Positions 41,585-54,020 of a stretch of DNA of 64,000 bases are shown in pieces; position 1 is the first letter of the stretch, and every line of letters begins with the position of its first letter. The translations under genes and the position numbers were made by a program. Source of the stretch: Paralichthys olivaceus (Eukaryota; Chordata; Actinopteri; Pleuronectiformes; Paralichthyidae); contig NC_091102.1 of the NCBI RefSeq assembly GCF_024713975.1, positions 11,165,001 to 11,229,000 of the forward strand, given 5' to 3'. The notes under the pieces were generated by a model. The model had not been told where the DNA came from, searched no databases, and was given only the letters and a program-made list of their open reading frames with translations.

Positions 41585-44092
41585 CTAAACGCTGTGAACA
41601 CACACACACCCATGTGATCTGGCTGGGCTGGGAAGAGTCCCCACTATCTCCCATGAGTCCAGCTCAGGGTCGTACTTCTCGATGCTCTGCAGATAAGTCC
41701 CCTTTGAGTAGGAGTATCCCCCTGTTACATAAATACATCCATTTATTATCACCGCCCCGCACTCCATTCTCCTCTCCTTCATCACTGATATTGGCCTCCA
41801 CTCGTCTTTCTCAGTGTCGTAGCAGTCTGCGATCGTCGTCTGTCCGCCCACCAAATACAGCTTGTTGTTGAGAGGCACAGAGCACAGCCCGTGTTCTGAA
41901 AACACAGGATTTTAACATATAAAAATTATATTCAGACCATTACCACTTACGTTCTTCACTCCTACGTTCATACCTGGATGGGGACTTATTGTAATGATGC
42001 TCCACTCATTGACCTCTGGCTTGTAGACCTGGATTTTTTCATAGGTGCAGCTTCCTCTATAGCCATAATGGCCTCCGGTCACGTAGATTTTATCCCCCAT
42101 TACAGAAGCAGTGGCATTTCCAACACCTTTGAAGAGAAATGAGTTTATATTGTGAATTATTAGCAAACAGGTTACATATTCAACAGGCACAGAGCAGCTA
42201 TAGCGTCTATTTCTGTATCTGGCCACCTGTAGTCTAATGTTCACTTTGCTTTTAACTCAATTTGGCTCACCACAAACTGCAGAGAGAAATATCTTGGTTC
42301 CCCCAACAGATGCTGTGCTACATTCACGAATTAGTCGTTAATGTCTATTTGTGTATTGTGTTTAACAGTAACTTTATGAGCTTTTTGCTGATTCTAGCTG
42401 GCTGCCCATGCATGTCTCGTGGACTTTGAGCCTCAACTAAGAGGGTTTAATGGATCCCATGAGGTTCCTTCATGTAAATGGTTCAATGGTCAGGAATTCC
42501 TTATAGATATCTGAGAGATTCTCAGACATCCAGGTCATGGTATCTTAGAAGTTGTACAAGTGTAAGTGGGCAACAGGACTTGTGTCTCTTCACCCCTCTT
42601 CAAGAGGAAGTTGAGTTCTGGAACAGTGTTATCTCAAGTCAACAGAGCATTTCAGCTTCTGGCCTTTTGGATGACAGGTAAAACTTCTTCAAAAAACACA
42701 AGCAATATAAGTTGACCACATACACTTGTGCAACTTCTGAAAAAACCTTCTGAAAAAATGGGAATGTGAACATCTTTAGTTCTGAACCAGGGTAAACTCC
42801 ACCTATCTCATTCTTTTTTCCTCCTTTTCAGTCAACCCATAGCATGTCACCAATCATTTACCTTGGATCATTTTGGCCACAGGAAACCATTTCTTTTTCA
42901 AAGGATCATAAAATTCGGTCTCTCGCTCTGGAGCTCCTCCTCTGTAGCCTCCGATGGCGTAAATACAGCCATGCAATGCCACGGAACAGTGGTAGTACCT
43001 CGCTGTGACCATGGAGCAACCCTCGGTCCATTCATCATAGTCACAGTTATAAATCAAAACAGCGTCCAGGGCCTCAACAGTGTTTGTCCTGTAACCTCCA
43101 GTCACATATATATTTGCTCCGAGTGAGCTGATGCTGTAACTCTCTCTTGCGTGGTCAGGCATTGCTTTACCTTGCACCCATGTGTCACTGACAGGATCCC
43201 AGAAGTGAACCTCACACAGTGGGTGCCAGTAGTATCCCCCGATGATGTACATGTTGGGAGACATTTTTCTACTTGCACACACCTCCTTGCCATTATTGGA
43301 CCTTAATGCCTGTGTTATCATGGATTTAAACTTCCCCTCACTTCTCAGCAGGCCCTGCCTGTGCACCTCTAGAGACGCTTTGAAATAAATCTCATCAAGG
43401 TCCAGTTGGATGGAGTTTAGCAAGTCTAGGGTATGGTGAACACGGTTATCCAAGTCATGGGTCACCCATTTGACCACAGCATCTATCAAGACATCATCCC
43501 TCTGCACAGTGAGGCTCTGTGCGGCCACCACCGCCCTCATCCTCTCATGGTCCAGCTCCAGGAACTCCTCCTGCAGCACCAGCTCTTGGAACCTGCTCAG
43601 CATCACCCTCCTGGCCTCCCTCTCCAGTGCAGGACACAGGTGCAGCTGTGCGAAGGCGTGCATCCCCAGGCAGTTGTCCACATCCAGGAGGCGGATGAGG
43701 AACTCCTCGCAGGCTTGTTTGACAGAGATGAACTGCAGGAGGTCTGCGGCCTCCAGCAGGCTCTGCACGTTGCTCTCGGTGATGCGCACCTGACCCGTGT
43801 ACACGTAGTTCACCAGGGCGCCCAGGACCTCGGCGTGCACCCCGGTCAGGGTGATGCTGCTGTCGGACCGCTCTCTCATGTCAGCTGTGAACATGACTTT
43901 AAAATAGGAGCTGCGGGCCGACAGCAGCGCCTTGTGGCAGTGGAACACCTGCGCCCCAGGGCCACTGCACTGGAGGGAGACGTCTGTGAAGAGGCCGCTG
44001 ACGTAGAAGTGCCTGAGTGCGTCCAGGAGCTGCGACGGATGATCTCCATCAGTGAAGTCGAATGTGTAGATGTCGTCTTCTTTGTGTGACAT
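41585..44092 (-). CDS. klhl23: Kelch-like protein 23 (BTB-BACK-Kelch)
   Basis: KLHL proteins are generally substrate adaptors for Cullin-3 ubiquitin ligases; the specific target of KLHL23 is not evident here. Coding exons: 42862-44092 (ATG 44090-44092), 41974-42126, 41585-41895. They total 1,695 nt (564 aa; human 558). The BTB domain (about 30-128) has GLFTDVSLQC and FHCHKALLSARSSYFKVMF. BACK (about 135-235) has DVDNCLGMHAFAQLHLCP. Six Kelch blades start near residue 282 with MYIIGGYYWHPLCEVHFWDP, each with GG pairs (VTGGYRTN, IGGYRGGAPE, VTGGHYGYRGSCTY, LVGGQTTIADCYD, VTGGYSYSKGTY). The sequence ends SHGCVCVHSV, like human. An acceptor directly 5' of the ATG (44098-44099) shows a noncoding first exon, with its donor at 44236-44237. 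Confidence 0.97.
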
Positions 44093-44420
44093 GGTGTCTG
44101 CAGGAAAAACACACGCATGACAGTGACCCAAGCGCACATTAAAGCAAAGGACAGCCCAGTGTCATATTCTCATTTATAATGAATGACAATCATGCAGTCA
44201 GTTATTGGCCTCCTTGCTGTAATAACACAGGTCTTACCTCTCATCTTATATCCATGAATAAAGGCTGCAGCTCCACACACACGCTCCTCTGTGTCCTCTC
44301 TCTCTCTCTGTGTGTGAAAAGATCGTCTCTAACAAACACATGAAGCTCAATTTAGCTCAGGCAGGACGGTCGCAGGCAGCTCAGATCCTATTTTGGTATT
44401 TGTGTGCAGAGGACAACCCC

Positions 44421-44486
44421 CCTCGACCCCCTCCTCCTCCTCCTCCCTCCTCCTGCACCTTCCTCCTCCTCCTCCTCCTCCAGCAG
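44421..44486. repeat. CCT/CTC polypyrimidine tract in klhl23 promoter
   Basis: CTCCTCCTCCTCC blocks are separated by CTTCCTCC. On the minus (gene) strand this is a GGA/GAG polypurine tract just upstream of the klhl23 first exon, of a type able to form triplexes. Confidence 0.75.
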
Positions 44487-45464
44487 CTCCTCCATTGACA
44501 GGATCCCCCCCGTGCACAGATACTTTCTCTCCTCCAGCCTGATTATAAAAGCTACATCCACGATCACGGTCCCGTGGTGCGTTCACGGACGGGGCATTGT
44601 GCAGGACAGGCTTCGCCGCTGGAATACAAATCTCACTCTGTGCTGCTCCACTGCCTCTGTTCGCCATTCATGTGTTTTCCCCTCTCACTCCTGTGGTTGC
44701 CATGGTTTCCTGAACCCACTTCCAGCATGGTCAAGGGCTTTGGCTGTTAATCCTAACAAGGATTAAAGGTATAACTGCAGGAGCTGGTTTACATTCGTTT
44801 CCACTGGTGGGGACTATTTCTGATACATGTTTCTATCCGCCATCAGTCAGATGATAAAACATATGAAAACAACATACAGTCAGAGATTAAACCACTGGTT
44901 CTCTACCCACATTGACTTGTGACCTCTCAGAGAGGGTCCTGGGATCTATTGGGGCCTCCTGTCTCAGATGTCTCTGTTATCTGTTCCACCGAGGGCATAG
45001 ATATGTGTTGAAGTTGTGGGGGTTGAGGACAAATGTCATGGTCAAACACAAAATGTATAATAATTTGTAATAAATACTAATTTCTATAAGAATATGTCTT
45101 ACCAATGAAAAACACAGTACCATATTGGTATACAGTACCATAGAAATAATTTCTATTTATTGTAGCCAACGTAGCTGCAACAAATGGGTTCATCAGTTAA
45201 ATAACAGTAAGAGGCCATAAGAGGTCAGTGTGGGCTATTGTGCAGTTTTTCCCATGAAGCCAAGATTTCACTACAAAAATTAGGAATGCAAAACTGTGTA
45301 TCATTGACCAAGTGCTGATGCATTTGTTTTCACCCGATGAGAATTAAATATTTAGTTATGATAATATACCAGTCACAGGGGCGGAGGTAGCTGTTAGCTG
45401 CTATCACTTTAATAGGATTTTGAATGCAGGACTTTAACCTGTAATGTATTTCTTTGTCCCCAAA

Positions 45465-45730
45465 GGAAGTTATGTTTGTTGGTTGGTTTGCGTGACTGTT
45501 TTTCAGCAGAATTAAGTTAAAAACTACTAAACAGAATTCCATGAAACTTGGGAGAAGGATGGGACATCAAGAAAGAAGTCATTAACTTCTGTCGCAGATT
45601 CGGAATAGGGGGCATATCCACGGTTTTTTTTGGATCACTTTATTTAACATTTCAAAATTTTTGACATTTTCACAGATTTCCCAAGGAATAATATGGATCT
45701 TTTAGTGTTGTGTTGTCTCTTGACATTGTA
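45465..45730. repeat. Teleost interspersed element near phgdh 3' end
   Basis: It reads TTTGTTGGTTGGTTTGCGTG, CCATGAAACTTGGGAGAAGG, GGGGGCATATCCACGG and GATTTCCCAAGGAATAATAT in order. This matches the well-known fish repeat ('CCATGAAACTTGGTGGAAGG... GGGGGCGGATCCAGG... TTTCTCAGGGAATAAT'). Confidence 0.65.
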
Positions 45731-46145
45731 TTTTATGTTGTTTTTAAAGGATAACAGATTTGAAATCCACAGCTTGAGCTGAATGCATAAAACAATTTTG
45801 GAGAATGTTTTTTAATCATTCACCAAAGAGATGCTTTTAGTCCCAAAGTCAGATTCATACGGTAAATGTATTTAAACGTCAGGAACAATCATATAGAATG
45901 AAGAAATGGTCCATTTCAACATTTACACACAGAATTGTACAAATTGTAGAAAATGGTGGTGTGGGTTATTTTACTTCGTAGTGCTGTAGTTGTTACACTG
46001 TTAGTTGTTATGTTGACCAGTACAATATGATGTGGTCTAAAACTGCAAACTCCACCCTGGATCAATTGATATAAACATCCTGTGTAATACATTGTTCAAT
46101 CTCACTAATAATAAAAAAACATTCTCACAGTTTTAGTAAGTGTAT

Positions 46146-46151
46146 TTTATT
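46146..46151 (-). terminator. phgdh polyadenylation signal
   Basis: TTTATT on the plus strand is AATAAA on the minus strand, about 265 nt beyond the phgdh stop. It gives an ordinary 3' UTR length. Confidence 0.55.
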
Positions 46152-46413
46152 TCACATTGCTTTGAAATGGTCAAATAAACTGAAAAAGTCACCTCAAGGG
46201 GCTCCTAAACCATCGTACCACTGGAATGTTATCAGAAAGACGTTTTAAAGTGTTCAAGTGTTTGATAGTGTTCTACACAAACTCAACTTCTAAACAAGTT
46301 GTTAGCTGTAAACATGAAGACCGAGACAGATCAATTATACTAGACATTGTTAAACCTGCTATTTCAGATACTGAATGTTATCCAAGCACTGCAGCGGGTT
46401 CTGCTGCCGTCAC

Positions 46414-49400
46414 TTAAATGGTGAGCTGTGCGGCCTCCTTAACTGAGGACTTTAAGGCACCGAGGTCTTGCAGGAGGGAGGACACCCCCACACAATACCA
46501 CAGATCACCACTGCGGTCTGAGGGAGCGCTGAAAGACTCGATCTCCACCCCCTCTGCGGCCAGCACTCCTAAACAAAGAACAATTGAAAAGAGAGAAAAA
46601 AAAAAGGTGTGAGTTTAAAGCAAAAGAAACAACTCAGGGAAAACTGTTTTAGTCCTTAGAGACCATAACTCAGTTCCATCTTTTATTTAAATGGAAAGCT
46701 TGAATTAAAAAAAGATCTGTAACACTAATTTCAGGTTTAAAGTTGAATAAAGAATCAAGTGTCTGCACTCTTCTCCGTCAATGCCAAGTGGGCCAAACTG
46801 AGTCTGCCGATTCACCGCTCCACTGATTCAATCATTAACAGTCATAATTTGATGCCTCTCGCCCAATTTCAGCTGGGATTAGCTTCATAGCTGGTTGTGC
46901 ATCTGACGTAAGTGTGTTGCCACTTTGTCTGTTGTAGTTAAGTGCATTGAAAAAAACAGTCTCTGTTTGAAAGGAGAGAATTTATCTACCACTTTACTTG
47001 GTAACTTTTGTTGCCACTGTAGTATTATTATGGTTTTAATACCAGCAAAATGAACATTGTGTAAAAAGATACTAACAATCCTACAGGCATTTTCTTCTTC
47101 TATTGTTTGATGCTGCATCAACTTCTGAAAAATCTGAACTTTCCAAAAAAATGTTTTATAATAATAATGGATGGATGGATGAATGTCATTTGTGAGGGTG
47201 CACCACTGCACTAATGTGATCATTCTGATAAAATATAAAAAAAACAAGATATTAGCAGTGACCATGGTCCTCAATAAACCAGTTCCCATCTATTAACTGT
47301 AGCCTTACTCCAACACATTCAGTTCTACAGGGCTGATTCTCTCCTTTAATAAATCTGCTTCAAAGTCTCTCACCAGCCACAGAGGACAGGAGCTGAGGAC
47401 TCGCAGGGGCTTTGAAGAACAGCAGATTCCCAGTGAGACGGACCGGCTGTCTGAACACACTGTTGCTCAGCTCCAGCAGGACCGGCACACCACCCTGAAC
47501 TGCCCCCGTGGCTTTGTAGGTGCAGCATTTGGCCACGATCTCCACCTTGCAGACTCCATCAGCTGCCCCCTCAGATGCACAGTGGGCTTGGTTTACCTGA
47601 AGGGTCAGTTCACATGCACGACATGATTATTCTTCTTAAAAAAAACCCTCCTTGTTGTGAGGTGGTGTTTTTCACAATGAGATGGCTCTGTACCGTGATT
47701 CCAGATTCCTTTGCGAGACTCAGTACATTGATGAGGTTTGGGCAGCAGCCAGATTCATGATTCAGCAGTCCGACCAGGACTGATGATGTCATGTAACCGG
47801 CGGAGGACTTCATGACATCCCCTGTTTGTAGGAAACGGTGATTAAGATTACCTTCTGGTTAATTTAATAAAAACAGATAAGACATAAACAGAAGATCAAA
47901 CCTTTAAATTAGCTCATGTACAACTACAATGTCCAGCTGATATCAAACACAGTGTCTGATTCACAATCCCATCACTAGAGAGGGGGAAAGCACCTCTGTT
48001 TGAGTTCACTGGTGAAACAAACTGGTTACAAAAGTATAGTCGACCTTGAGTGGTGATCTGCACTTGGCTGAACGGTTTATTAGAACTTGAGCACGACTGC
48101 AGCACGGCTCCAACGGCTTCTCCGAGTTTGATCAGCTGATGAGATTCCTGGGAGAAGGTGCTCGCCAAAACCTGAGCATTTACCTAGAGAAGAAAAAGAC
48201 ATGTCGGATCAGATCAGGTGTGTTTTCGTGAACGGAAGCAGATGCTTTAAGCACCAAAAACAATCAAACAATTACATCTCTTTATTCATGATTTTGCCAT
48301 TTTTCAAAAATTCAGAGGCAATAATACAGATTTAATCAGATAGTCATAGTCCAAGAGTGTGTTCATTCAAAGTTTATAACCGCAGCCTGATCCTTGTACA
48401 TGAATACCTGAGTTATCTAGATTAGATTGTTGATGATTTGAATTGAGCTTGGAACTGTTTTGGATCTTTGAAACTGGTTAAACTGGAAGTGTAGTAATTG
48501 CAAAAGGGTAGTGACAGTTTGCTGGATAATGACCAAGGCTGAACCCAATATAGAAACTCATTTTCAGATACAGAGCAGTTGCTTTCTCTGGGATACAATG
48601 AAAGAATAATGATGTAATTCAGATAGATGAAAACATTAAGGTTATTGAGAAATCATTATAATCTATGGCTGTACTTTATCAAAATGTAATAACCTGTACT
48701 TATACATGATGAAATATAAATACATGTCATGCGTTAGTTACCCTTAGACCCTGCTGAGACCTGGTTTTATCCGTATCTGGTGTGACATAGAGGATCTGAT
48801 CTCATGTTTTGAATAGTATTATAGAATTGGAAAAGTAAAGGCTAACTTGGAGGATTATGTGACCGTTGCAGATTCAATTTGTTTGAAGTGTTTGCAAGCA
48901 TTGGATATTTCAATAAAGTGATGTGTTCATAGAAGAAGATAAAGTCTGCAAATGTAGAAAATGGCCAGAAGTGGGTGCACAGAGCTGAATCTTCTTCATT
49001 CCTTTGAGTTCTGCTGCATTGTAAGTGTAGAAGAGTGAAAATAGTGAGAGCTCATGCTAACAGAAGCTTTGTGAATGAAGCCGCTAACACAGGAGTGAGG
49101 TCGCCTTACATGCTGTATCACAAAGAAAACAAAAACTGACTCCACCCACTCATGTCATCTTGCCATTATGGTAAAGTGAGTGTTAGTGTCACATGTGTTC
49201 ATTCAGTACCATTCTTACCTACCTTGGATTTTATGAAATAGCTTTAAAAAGAGAAACACAACATGGATTTAACATATGAACAACAGCTCATTAGTCGTGA
49301 ATATGAAAACTGTTGCACAATCTGTGGCTCGCAAAACAACCCACTGAGGGCACTGTCACATACACGCCAATGAAGCAGTGGTAAATCTTTGTCTCTTGTT

Positions 49401-52400
49401 CACACACAATCTCCAAACATTCCCTTCTTGTGTCAGAGCAATCTGACACAGTTTGGCTTCGTGTGGAATTCAACTTCAGTGAACTTTGGCCTGCATTCAC
49501 ATATGTGTGACCATGCCCTAATGAGTGCCATCAGCTCGTGTTTGTAGATAAATGTTAAAGTCTTCATTACAAGTTACGAGTTTGAAAAAATTGTGGTTGT
49601 TTAAGATTATTTTATTTTATTACTGAGAGACGGTTTTATTGTTTTTGTTGATGTATCCATTTTAGGGAGAAGTCAGGATTTACTCCAGCTCTCATTTTTA
49701 CCATCCCACAACTTTATGGAAGGGCAATACTAAATCCAACTCTTTAACATGCTTTGCAACCACAAAACTGGTGTGAGATCGGGTACAACTTACTGCTCCA
49801 ACCAGTTTCTTGCCCATCACCATGTCCACAATCTGCAGGGCGATGTCTTCCCCACAGCGAGCCTGAGCCTCCTTGGTGCTGGCTCCGAGGTGAGGACAGC
49901 TGATGACGTTGGGATGATTCACCAGTGAGCGGTTCTTCGGTGGCTCCTATGGCCAAATATAAAACACATCTCCACCGTTAATATTCAAGACTGACTACAG
50001 GAAAACAGCTTGATATGTGTTACCGCAGTCTGTCGTGATCAGACTTACAGTACGTGTGACAATAGGAGGTCGTTAACTTGCCTCAACAAAGACGTCAAGT
50101 CCTGCTCCTCCACACTGTCCGGACTCCAGCGCTCTGAGGAGAGCATCCTCATCGATGATGCCGCCTCGTGCGCAGTTCACCACCTTCACCCCTTTCTTGC
50201 ATTTAGCGAATGATTCGTCGTTGAGCAGACCTTGAACAATCACACAAAACATTTTAAAAGTGGATTCTACAACTCACAAGTACAATGTATTTCATGATCA
50301 GCAAGGATCTCATGGACCTGAGATCCGATTACTCAGACCACATGTTTCAGGTCTGAACACACAAACTTGCTGCAAGTTAACACCAGGTCTGTTGTTGCTC
50401 AGTGGGGAGAACCTGTATAAAAAAACTCACCAACAGTAGAGGGCATGAGGGGAGTGTGGACAGTAATATAATCACACTGGGGCCAAAGCTGCTCCAGCTG
50501 CATCTGCTCCACCCCCCAGCTGGCCGACACCTCATGTGGAGTGATAGGGTCATAGCCGATAGTCTGAAGATAGAGAAAAGTATTTATCTCAGCATTTGTG
50601 TCTCATTCAAACGTTTGTACACAGTTCATTGTGTTGTAATCTGTTTACTTGCCCTCATGCCGAATGATTGCATCCTTGAGGCGACTTCTTTTCCTATTCT
50701 CCCAAGTCCCACTATTCCAAGAACTTTCCCGTAGAGCTCTGCACCCATGAACTGTAAAATTAGAAACAAGACAATGACCCTGATTACGAAATCATAAACT
50801 ACACAGATCCAAGTGTCCTGTCTGATTATCGCAGACTGGACGAAAACAATGAAGTCGACCATGCGATGGTAAATTGCTTTGTGTGCCAACTGCGGACGTT
50901 CAAAGGGGAAACAGGGGCGAACCAACATCTCTGCTGACCTTTTTGCGATCCCAGTTCCCTTGTTTCATCGACATCGCAGCTTGAGGCACATTTCTGCAAA
51001 CACACAGACGTATTAACAGAAATCTACAGAATTATTGTGCGATTAAAAAGCTTGTAAATACAGAAGTCATCTTACCTTGAGAGGCTCATCAGCAGGGCAC
51101 ATGTCAACTCTGCAGCACTGATTGTGTTACCGCTTGGTGTGCTGCAGGAAACAGTCTACAGTTAATGTACTGCACATTATGTTGGGGCTGCATTACAGGT
51201 CAAATTTTTACAAAAGCCTTGAGACTTACTTCATTACAATAATACCCTTCTTGGTGGCAGCATCAACGTCCACATTGTCCACACCGGTCCCAGCTCTCCC
51301 AATGATTTTGAGATTATTTGCAGCATTGATAACATCAGCTGTTACCTTGGTTGCAGATCTCACCACAAGGCCATCGTAGTCCTGGGATGGTAAGAGAGGC
51401 GCATTGTTGATTAGAGATAATTTAATATCTGTGGTTGATCCTATCAAGGCTGGAATAGTAACATTGGAAAGCAGCAAATTAACCAGCGATTCCAAATCTT
51501 CCAAAACCCTGAGGCCCACAAATTCAATTTTGTCAGTTAACTTTGTGGTTATGCAACATTTTTGGTAATTTGCATCACAATAGCATGATATGAAATGTAC
51601 ATAAAAAAAACTGTGAACACAACAACAACATAGTAGTAGCTAATTGTGGCGTAAACTGTGACATAAATGTCACTCTGCTTTCTGCAGATAAAGTTAATTG
51701 AAATGCTCTTGAAATAAATAGTTATCTGGAGTCACTGTTTGTTCATGCTAATGATCTTTAAAAACAATATAAAAAAAGGAACATTAATGTTCAGTTTCTC
51801 TCACTTTATGGAGTTGAGGGTGACTTGAGGCACTGCTTGAGGAGGCCCACATTCCATCGAGCCCTGAAACTACTGTCCATTGTGATTGCATTTAGTTTGT
51901 AGTGAGAACTGATCCACTTCAACCAGTTGTTTTAATTGTGTGTAGTATATGAAAAGCATTTGTTGGCTTTGTGTTCTCAGCTGTCAGTCCATGTGATCTG
52001 AGATCTGGTAAAATCATGGATGAGTTGCATCAGCTTCCCAAGGGGGCGGTACTAAACTAAAATCCAGCGTTCACACCTCAGCCTCAGTGAGCGGAGGCTT
52101 AAAACACAAAGTGCACACTCTTTAAATGAAAGTTTGCATGAATCTCAAACTACTGTTCGGTTGATGCATTTTTAAATCCATTTCCCCACCGGGACAGCTG
52201 CAGTAGCAAAATGAATGGAAGCAGTGGCGACCAGGCTTTTTGAACACGATAGGGAGAAGAAGAAAAAAAAAGTCTGCATGTTACGCAGCAGGAAAAAAAA
52301 GAAGACGATCCACGTGTGGAAGCCGAGACTCAACTTTACCTTTATCTCCGCGATCAGTTCATCTTTTGACATTTGCTGCTTCTCCGTAACTCGGATGCCA

Positions 52401-52477
52401 TTTTGCTGCAGGAGGGCTCTGCAGCGAGGGTCCACACTCTCACTGATCAACACGGTCTTGATGGAGACAGGGGCCAT
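46414..52477 (-). CDS. phgdh: D-3-phosphoglycerate dehydrogenase
   Basis: It oxidises 3-phosphoglycerate to 3-phosphohydroxypyruvate with NAD+, the first step of serine synthesis in the cytosol. Exons: 52340-52477, 51230-51381, 51076-51141, 50939-50993, 50653-50751, 50431-50563, 50082-50230, 49794-49946, 48045-48183, 47694-47821, 47374-47596, 46414-46568. They total 1,590 nt (529 aa; human 533), in phase throughout. The start [17 protein letters not shown] aligns with the human N-terminus. Substrate-domain [13 protein letters not shown] and [10 protein letters not shown] are intact, as are the NAD-binding GLGRIG (152-157) and the catalytic Arg236 (NCARGG), Glu265 and His283 (CPHLGAS). C-terminal regulatory domains end in KEAAQLTI. 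The introns after exons 5 and 7 need GC donors (AGG|GCAAGT, GAG|GCAAGT) to stay in frame. Large introns: 51382-52339, 48184-49793, 46569-47373. Confidence 0.97.
46569..49793 (-). other. phgdh introns 8 and 11
   Basis: Intron 8 (48184-49793) and intron 11 (46569-47373) are the largest in the 3' half. An open frame of 134 codons at 46885-47289 minus lies in intron 11. Its composition looks more like random AT-rich sequence than a protein and I could not assign it. No RNA genes seen. Confidence 0.45.
50076..50081 (-). promoter_or_regulatory. phgdh: GC-type splice donor, phgdh intron 7
   Basis: The junction reads TTT GTT GAG|GCAAGT on the coding strand, joining to GAG CCA CCG AAG. This yields DVFVE|EPPKNR, matching the family's DVFTEEPP. 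The exon ends on Glu264 and the next starts on the catalytic Glu265. The nearest GT donor, four bases later, would shift the frame. Confidence 0.85.
50647..50652 (-). promoter_or_regulatory. phgdh: GC-type splice donor, phgdh intron 5
   Basis: The junction reads ATG AGG|GCAAGT on the coding strand. Ending here gives exon 5 exactly 33 codons (FMGAELYG to SFGMR) and joins to ACT ATC GGC TAT (TIGYD), the expected family sequence. The GT four bases further on would break the frame. GCAAGT after AG is the standard consensus for GC-AG introns. Confidence 0.85.
51382..52339 (-). other. phgdh intron 1
   Basis: 958 bp between exon 1 and exon 2. The exon 1 end carries a poly-A/poly-T stretch (about 52260-52300). 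I see no conserved element or nested gene. Confidence 0.5.
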
Positions 52478-54020
52478 CTTGGTGCGGAGGGGTTCTCTCG
52501 GTGCTGGATGGTGGATGAAGTTGAGCTGAGTGCTTGATGCTCGGCTGGGAGTGACGGTGGCCGCGGGGAGTTTCCCTCTGCTGGTTTTGAATGGTCACCT
52601 CGGGTTTGGAGACAGCCCCTCACTCAGTGGACCCGCCCCCATCATGCGTCTCCTGCTGGAGATTGGAGGTTACAGACAGAGTGTAATATATTTGTTCTGT
52701 TGGAATACACCAGGAATCACTCTGATCCCTTCAAGCAACATCAAACTTGATTTTATTTGTCTTACACTGAACACGAGTTCAGTCTTAATTCATGAGACAG
52801 TGTTCGTCACCTGACTCACTAGGCAGCACATGACTGTCCTCTTATTCCAGTGTTGGCTCAGTACATTTACACGTCCAACACAGTCCTACTCTTATATATA
52901 CTTTCTACTTTGGTGTTAAAATGCATGTCATCTTATTTTCAACAGAATCCCTGTCTGTATATGTTAATGTAAACCTGATGTGATGGACCTGTCAGAGTTG
53001 TTTTCCTGACTTTGTGTTGAATAAGAGTCTTGATTCAAGTACAAACATGTGGCAGTTCTATTTTAAACTCTTGTTATGTTACTGAATTAACGTGAGCACA
53101 GTTTGGTCTCATGCATCCTAATTAAACCGATAAAAAACTCTTCATCCCCCCATCTGAACAGTGAAAGTACATTTCAATACAGAGGCTATTTCCAACATGG
53201 TTCAGCAACGTCTTTACGTCAATCATTTTTAATGTGTGCACCCAAATGATGACTGTTCTATAAAACTTTTATTGAATCAGTTTTGAAACCTGATTCTGAC
53301 CCACAGGATTAAGATTGGTCAGCTTGTGGCCAGCAAACATATTGGGGTGAATCCATCTCTCTAACCTCTACGAGCATTATATCTTAAGGAAGGTCCAGGC
53401 CATATGGGACTGTGCTGATCTCCCCCTGCACAGCAAGTTTGTGCATCTACCTTCAAGAAGAAGATACGAAGAGGAGTTCCTACCCTAAAAATTAAAATAA
53501 TGAAATTCCCTTTTATCTTTATACTTTTGTCTTTATATGACGATAAATACATTGAATTTGCCACTAGTGCACTTTTTCTTTGCACACTGGACTTCATCAT
53601 CTTTATCTCTTTATGGAGTGACCCTGTATTGTGGAGACTTGACTTGCTAGTGTGATACAACCCGTCAACAAGGAACAGAAACACAAAACCATGAATAACT
53701 ACCACTGAATTTTAGTGCATTTTCAGGGACATCAAGTGAGAACATTGTGATCCATTATCTCTGCACAGAGATTTATTTCTTTTTTATTATTTCAACATGC
53801 ACAAAATAAATACAAAACACTGCAAGAGATCACATGCACAAATATAGATAGATCGATTGAAAGAGCGCCACCTGTGGTCACTCTTCGGAAATGCTTGCTT
53901 CGGATTGGTTCTGCCATTGCCTGGATACAGAACAACAAATCCACACAACGACACAGCTGTAACGTTGGCAACAGAAGTTTATTTGATCATATCTTTAAAT
54001 GGATAAGATCTCTGATTGAA
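52478..54020. other. Head-to-head spacer between phgdh and first cfap210 copy
   Basis: About 1.5 kb between two divergent starts. 52478-52670 holds the phgdh promoter elements. 53350-53640 contains repeat-like text (for instance TGCACTTTTTCTTTGCACAC). 53860-54020 is the likely first exon and promoter of the first cfap210 copy; an upstream in-frame ATG occurs at 53874 but adds a poorly conserved extension. Confidence 0.5.
52628..52668 (-). promoter_or_regulatory. phgdh promoter GC box and inverted CCAAT box
   Basis: A GC box (ACCCGCCCCC, 52631-52640) and ATTGG (52662-52666, CCAAT on the gene strand) lie about 150-190 bp before the start codon. Sp1 and NF-Y sites are known to drive the human PHGDH promoter, so the pairing fits. 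No ATF4 composite element (TGATGCAA type) was seen in the nearby sequence. Confidence 0.5.

Larger units (their letters stand above)
44098..46413. other. klhl23 5' region and spacer to phgdh
   Basis: 44098-44237 is the 5' UTR intron of klhl23. The noncoding exon starts at 44238, and the promoter lies near 44.3-44.7 kb. A CCT/CTC-rich polypyrimidine stretch (about 44421-44486) looks like a G/C-rich promoter microsatellite. 44770-45460 is AT-rich and unremarkable. 45465-45730 is a repeat (listed). 46146-46413 is probable phgdh 3' UTR. Confidence 0.55.

Noticed and set aside
43433..44089. A 218-codon plus-strand frame opposite klhl23
   Set aside because: It is the antisense shadow of the GC-rich BTB/BACK exon and has no family resemblance.
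44093..44137. An in-frame ATG at 44135-44137 extending klhl23 by 15 residues
   Set aside because: A splice acceptor (TTTCCTGCAG on the gene strand) lies right before ACACC-ATG, so the extension is intron. MSHKEDD matches the family start.
46426..46568. A plus-strand frame over phgdh exon 12
   Set aside because: It is opposite the conserved phgdh C-terminus and has no independent support.
46885..47289. A 134-codon minus-strand frame in phgdh intron 11
   Set aside because: Low-complexity hydrophobic and AT-rich. It does not fit phgdh and matches no family I know.
50072..50081. The GT four bases downstream of the phgdh exon 7 GC donor as the real splice site
   Set aside because: It adds four bases, breaks the frame and destroys the conserved E|EPP junction.
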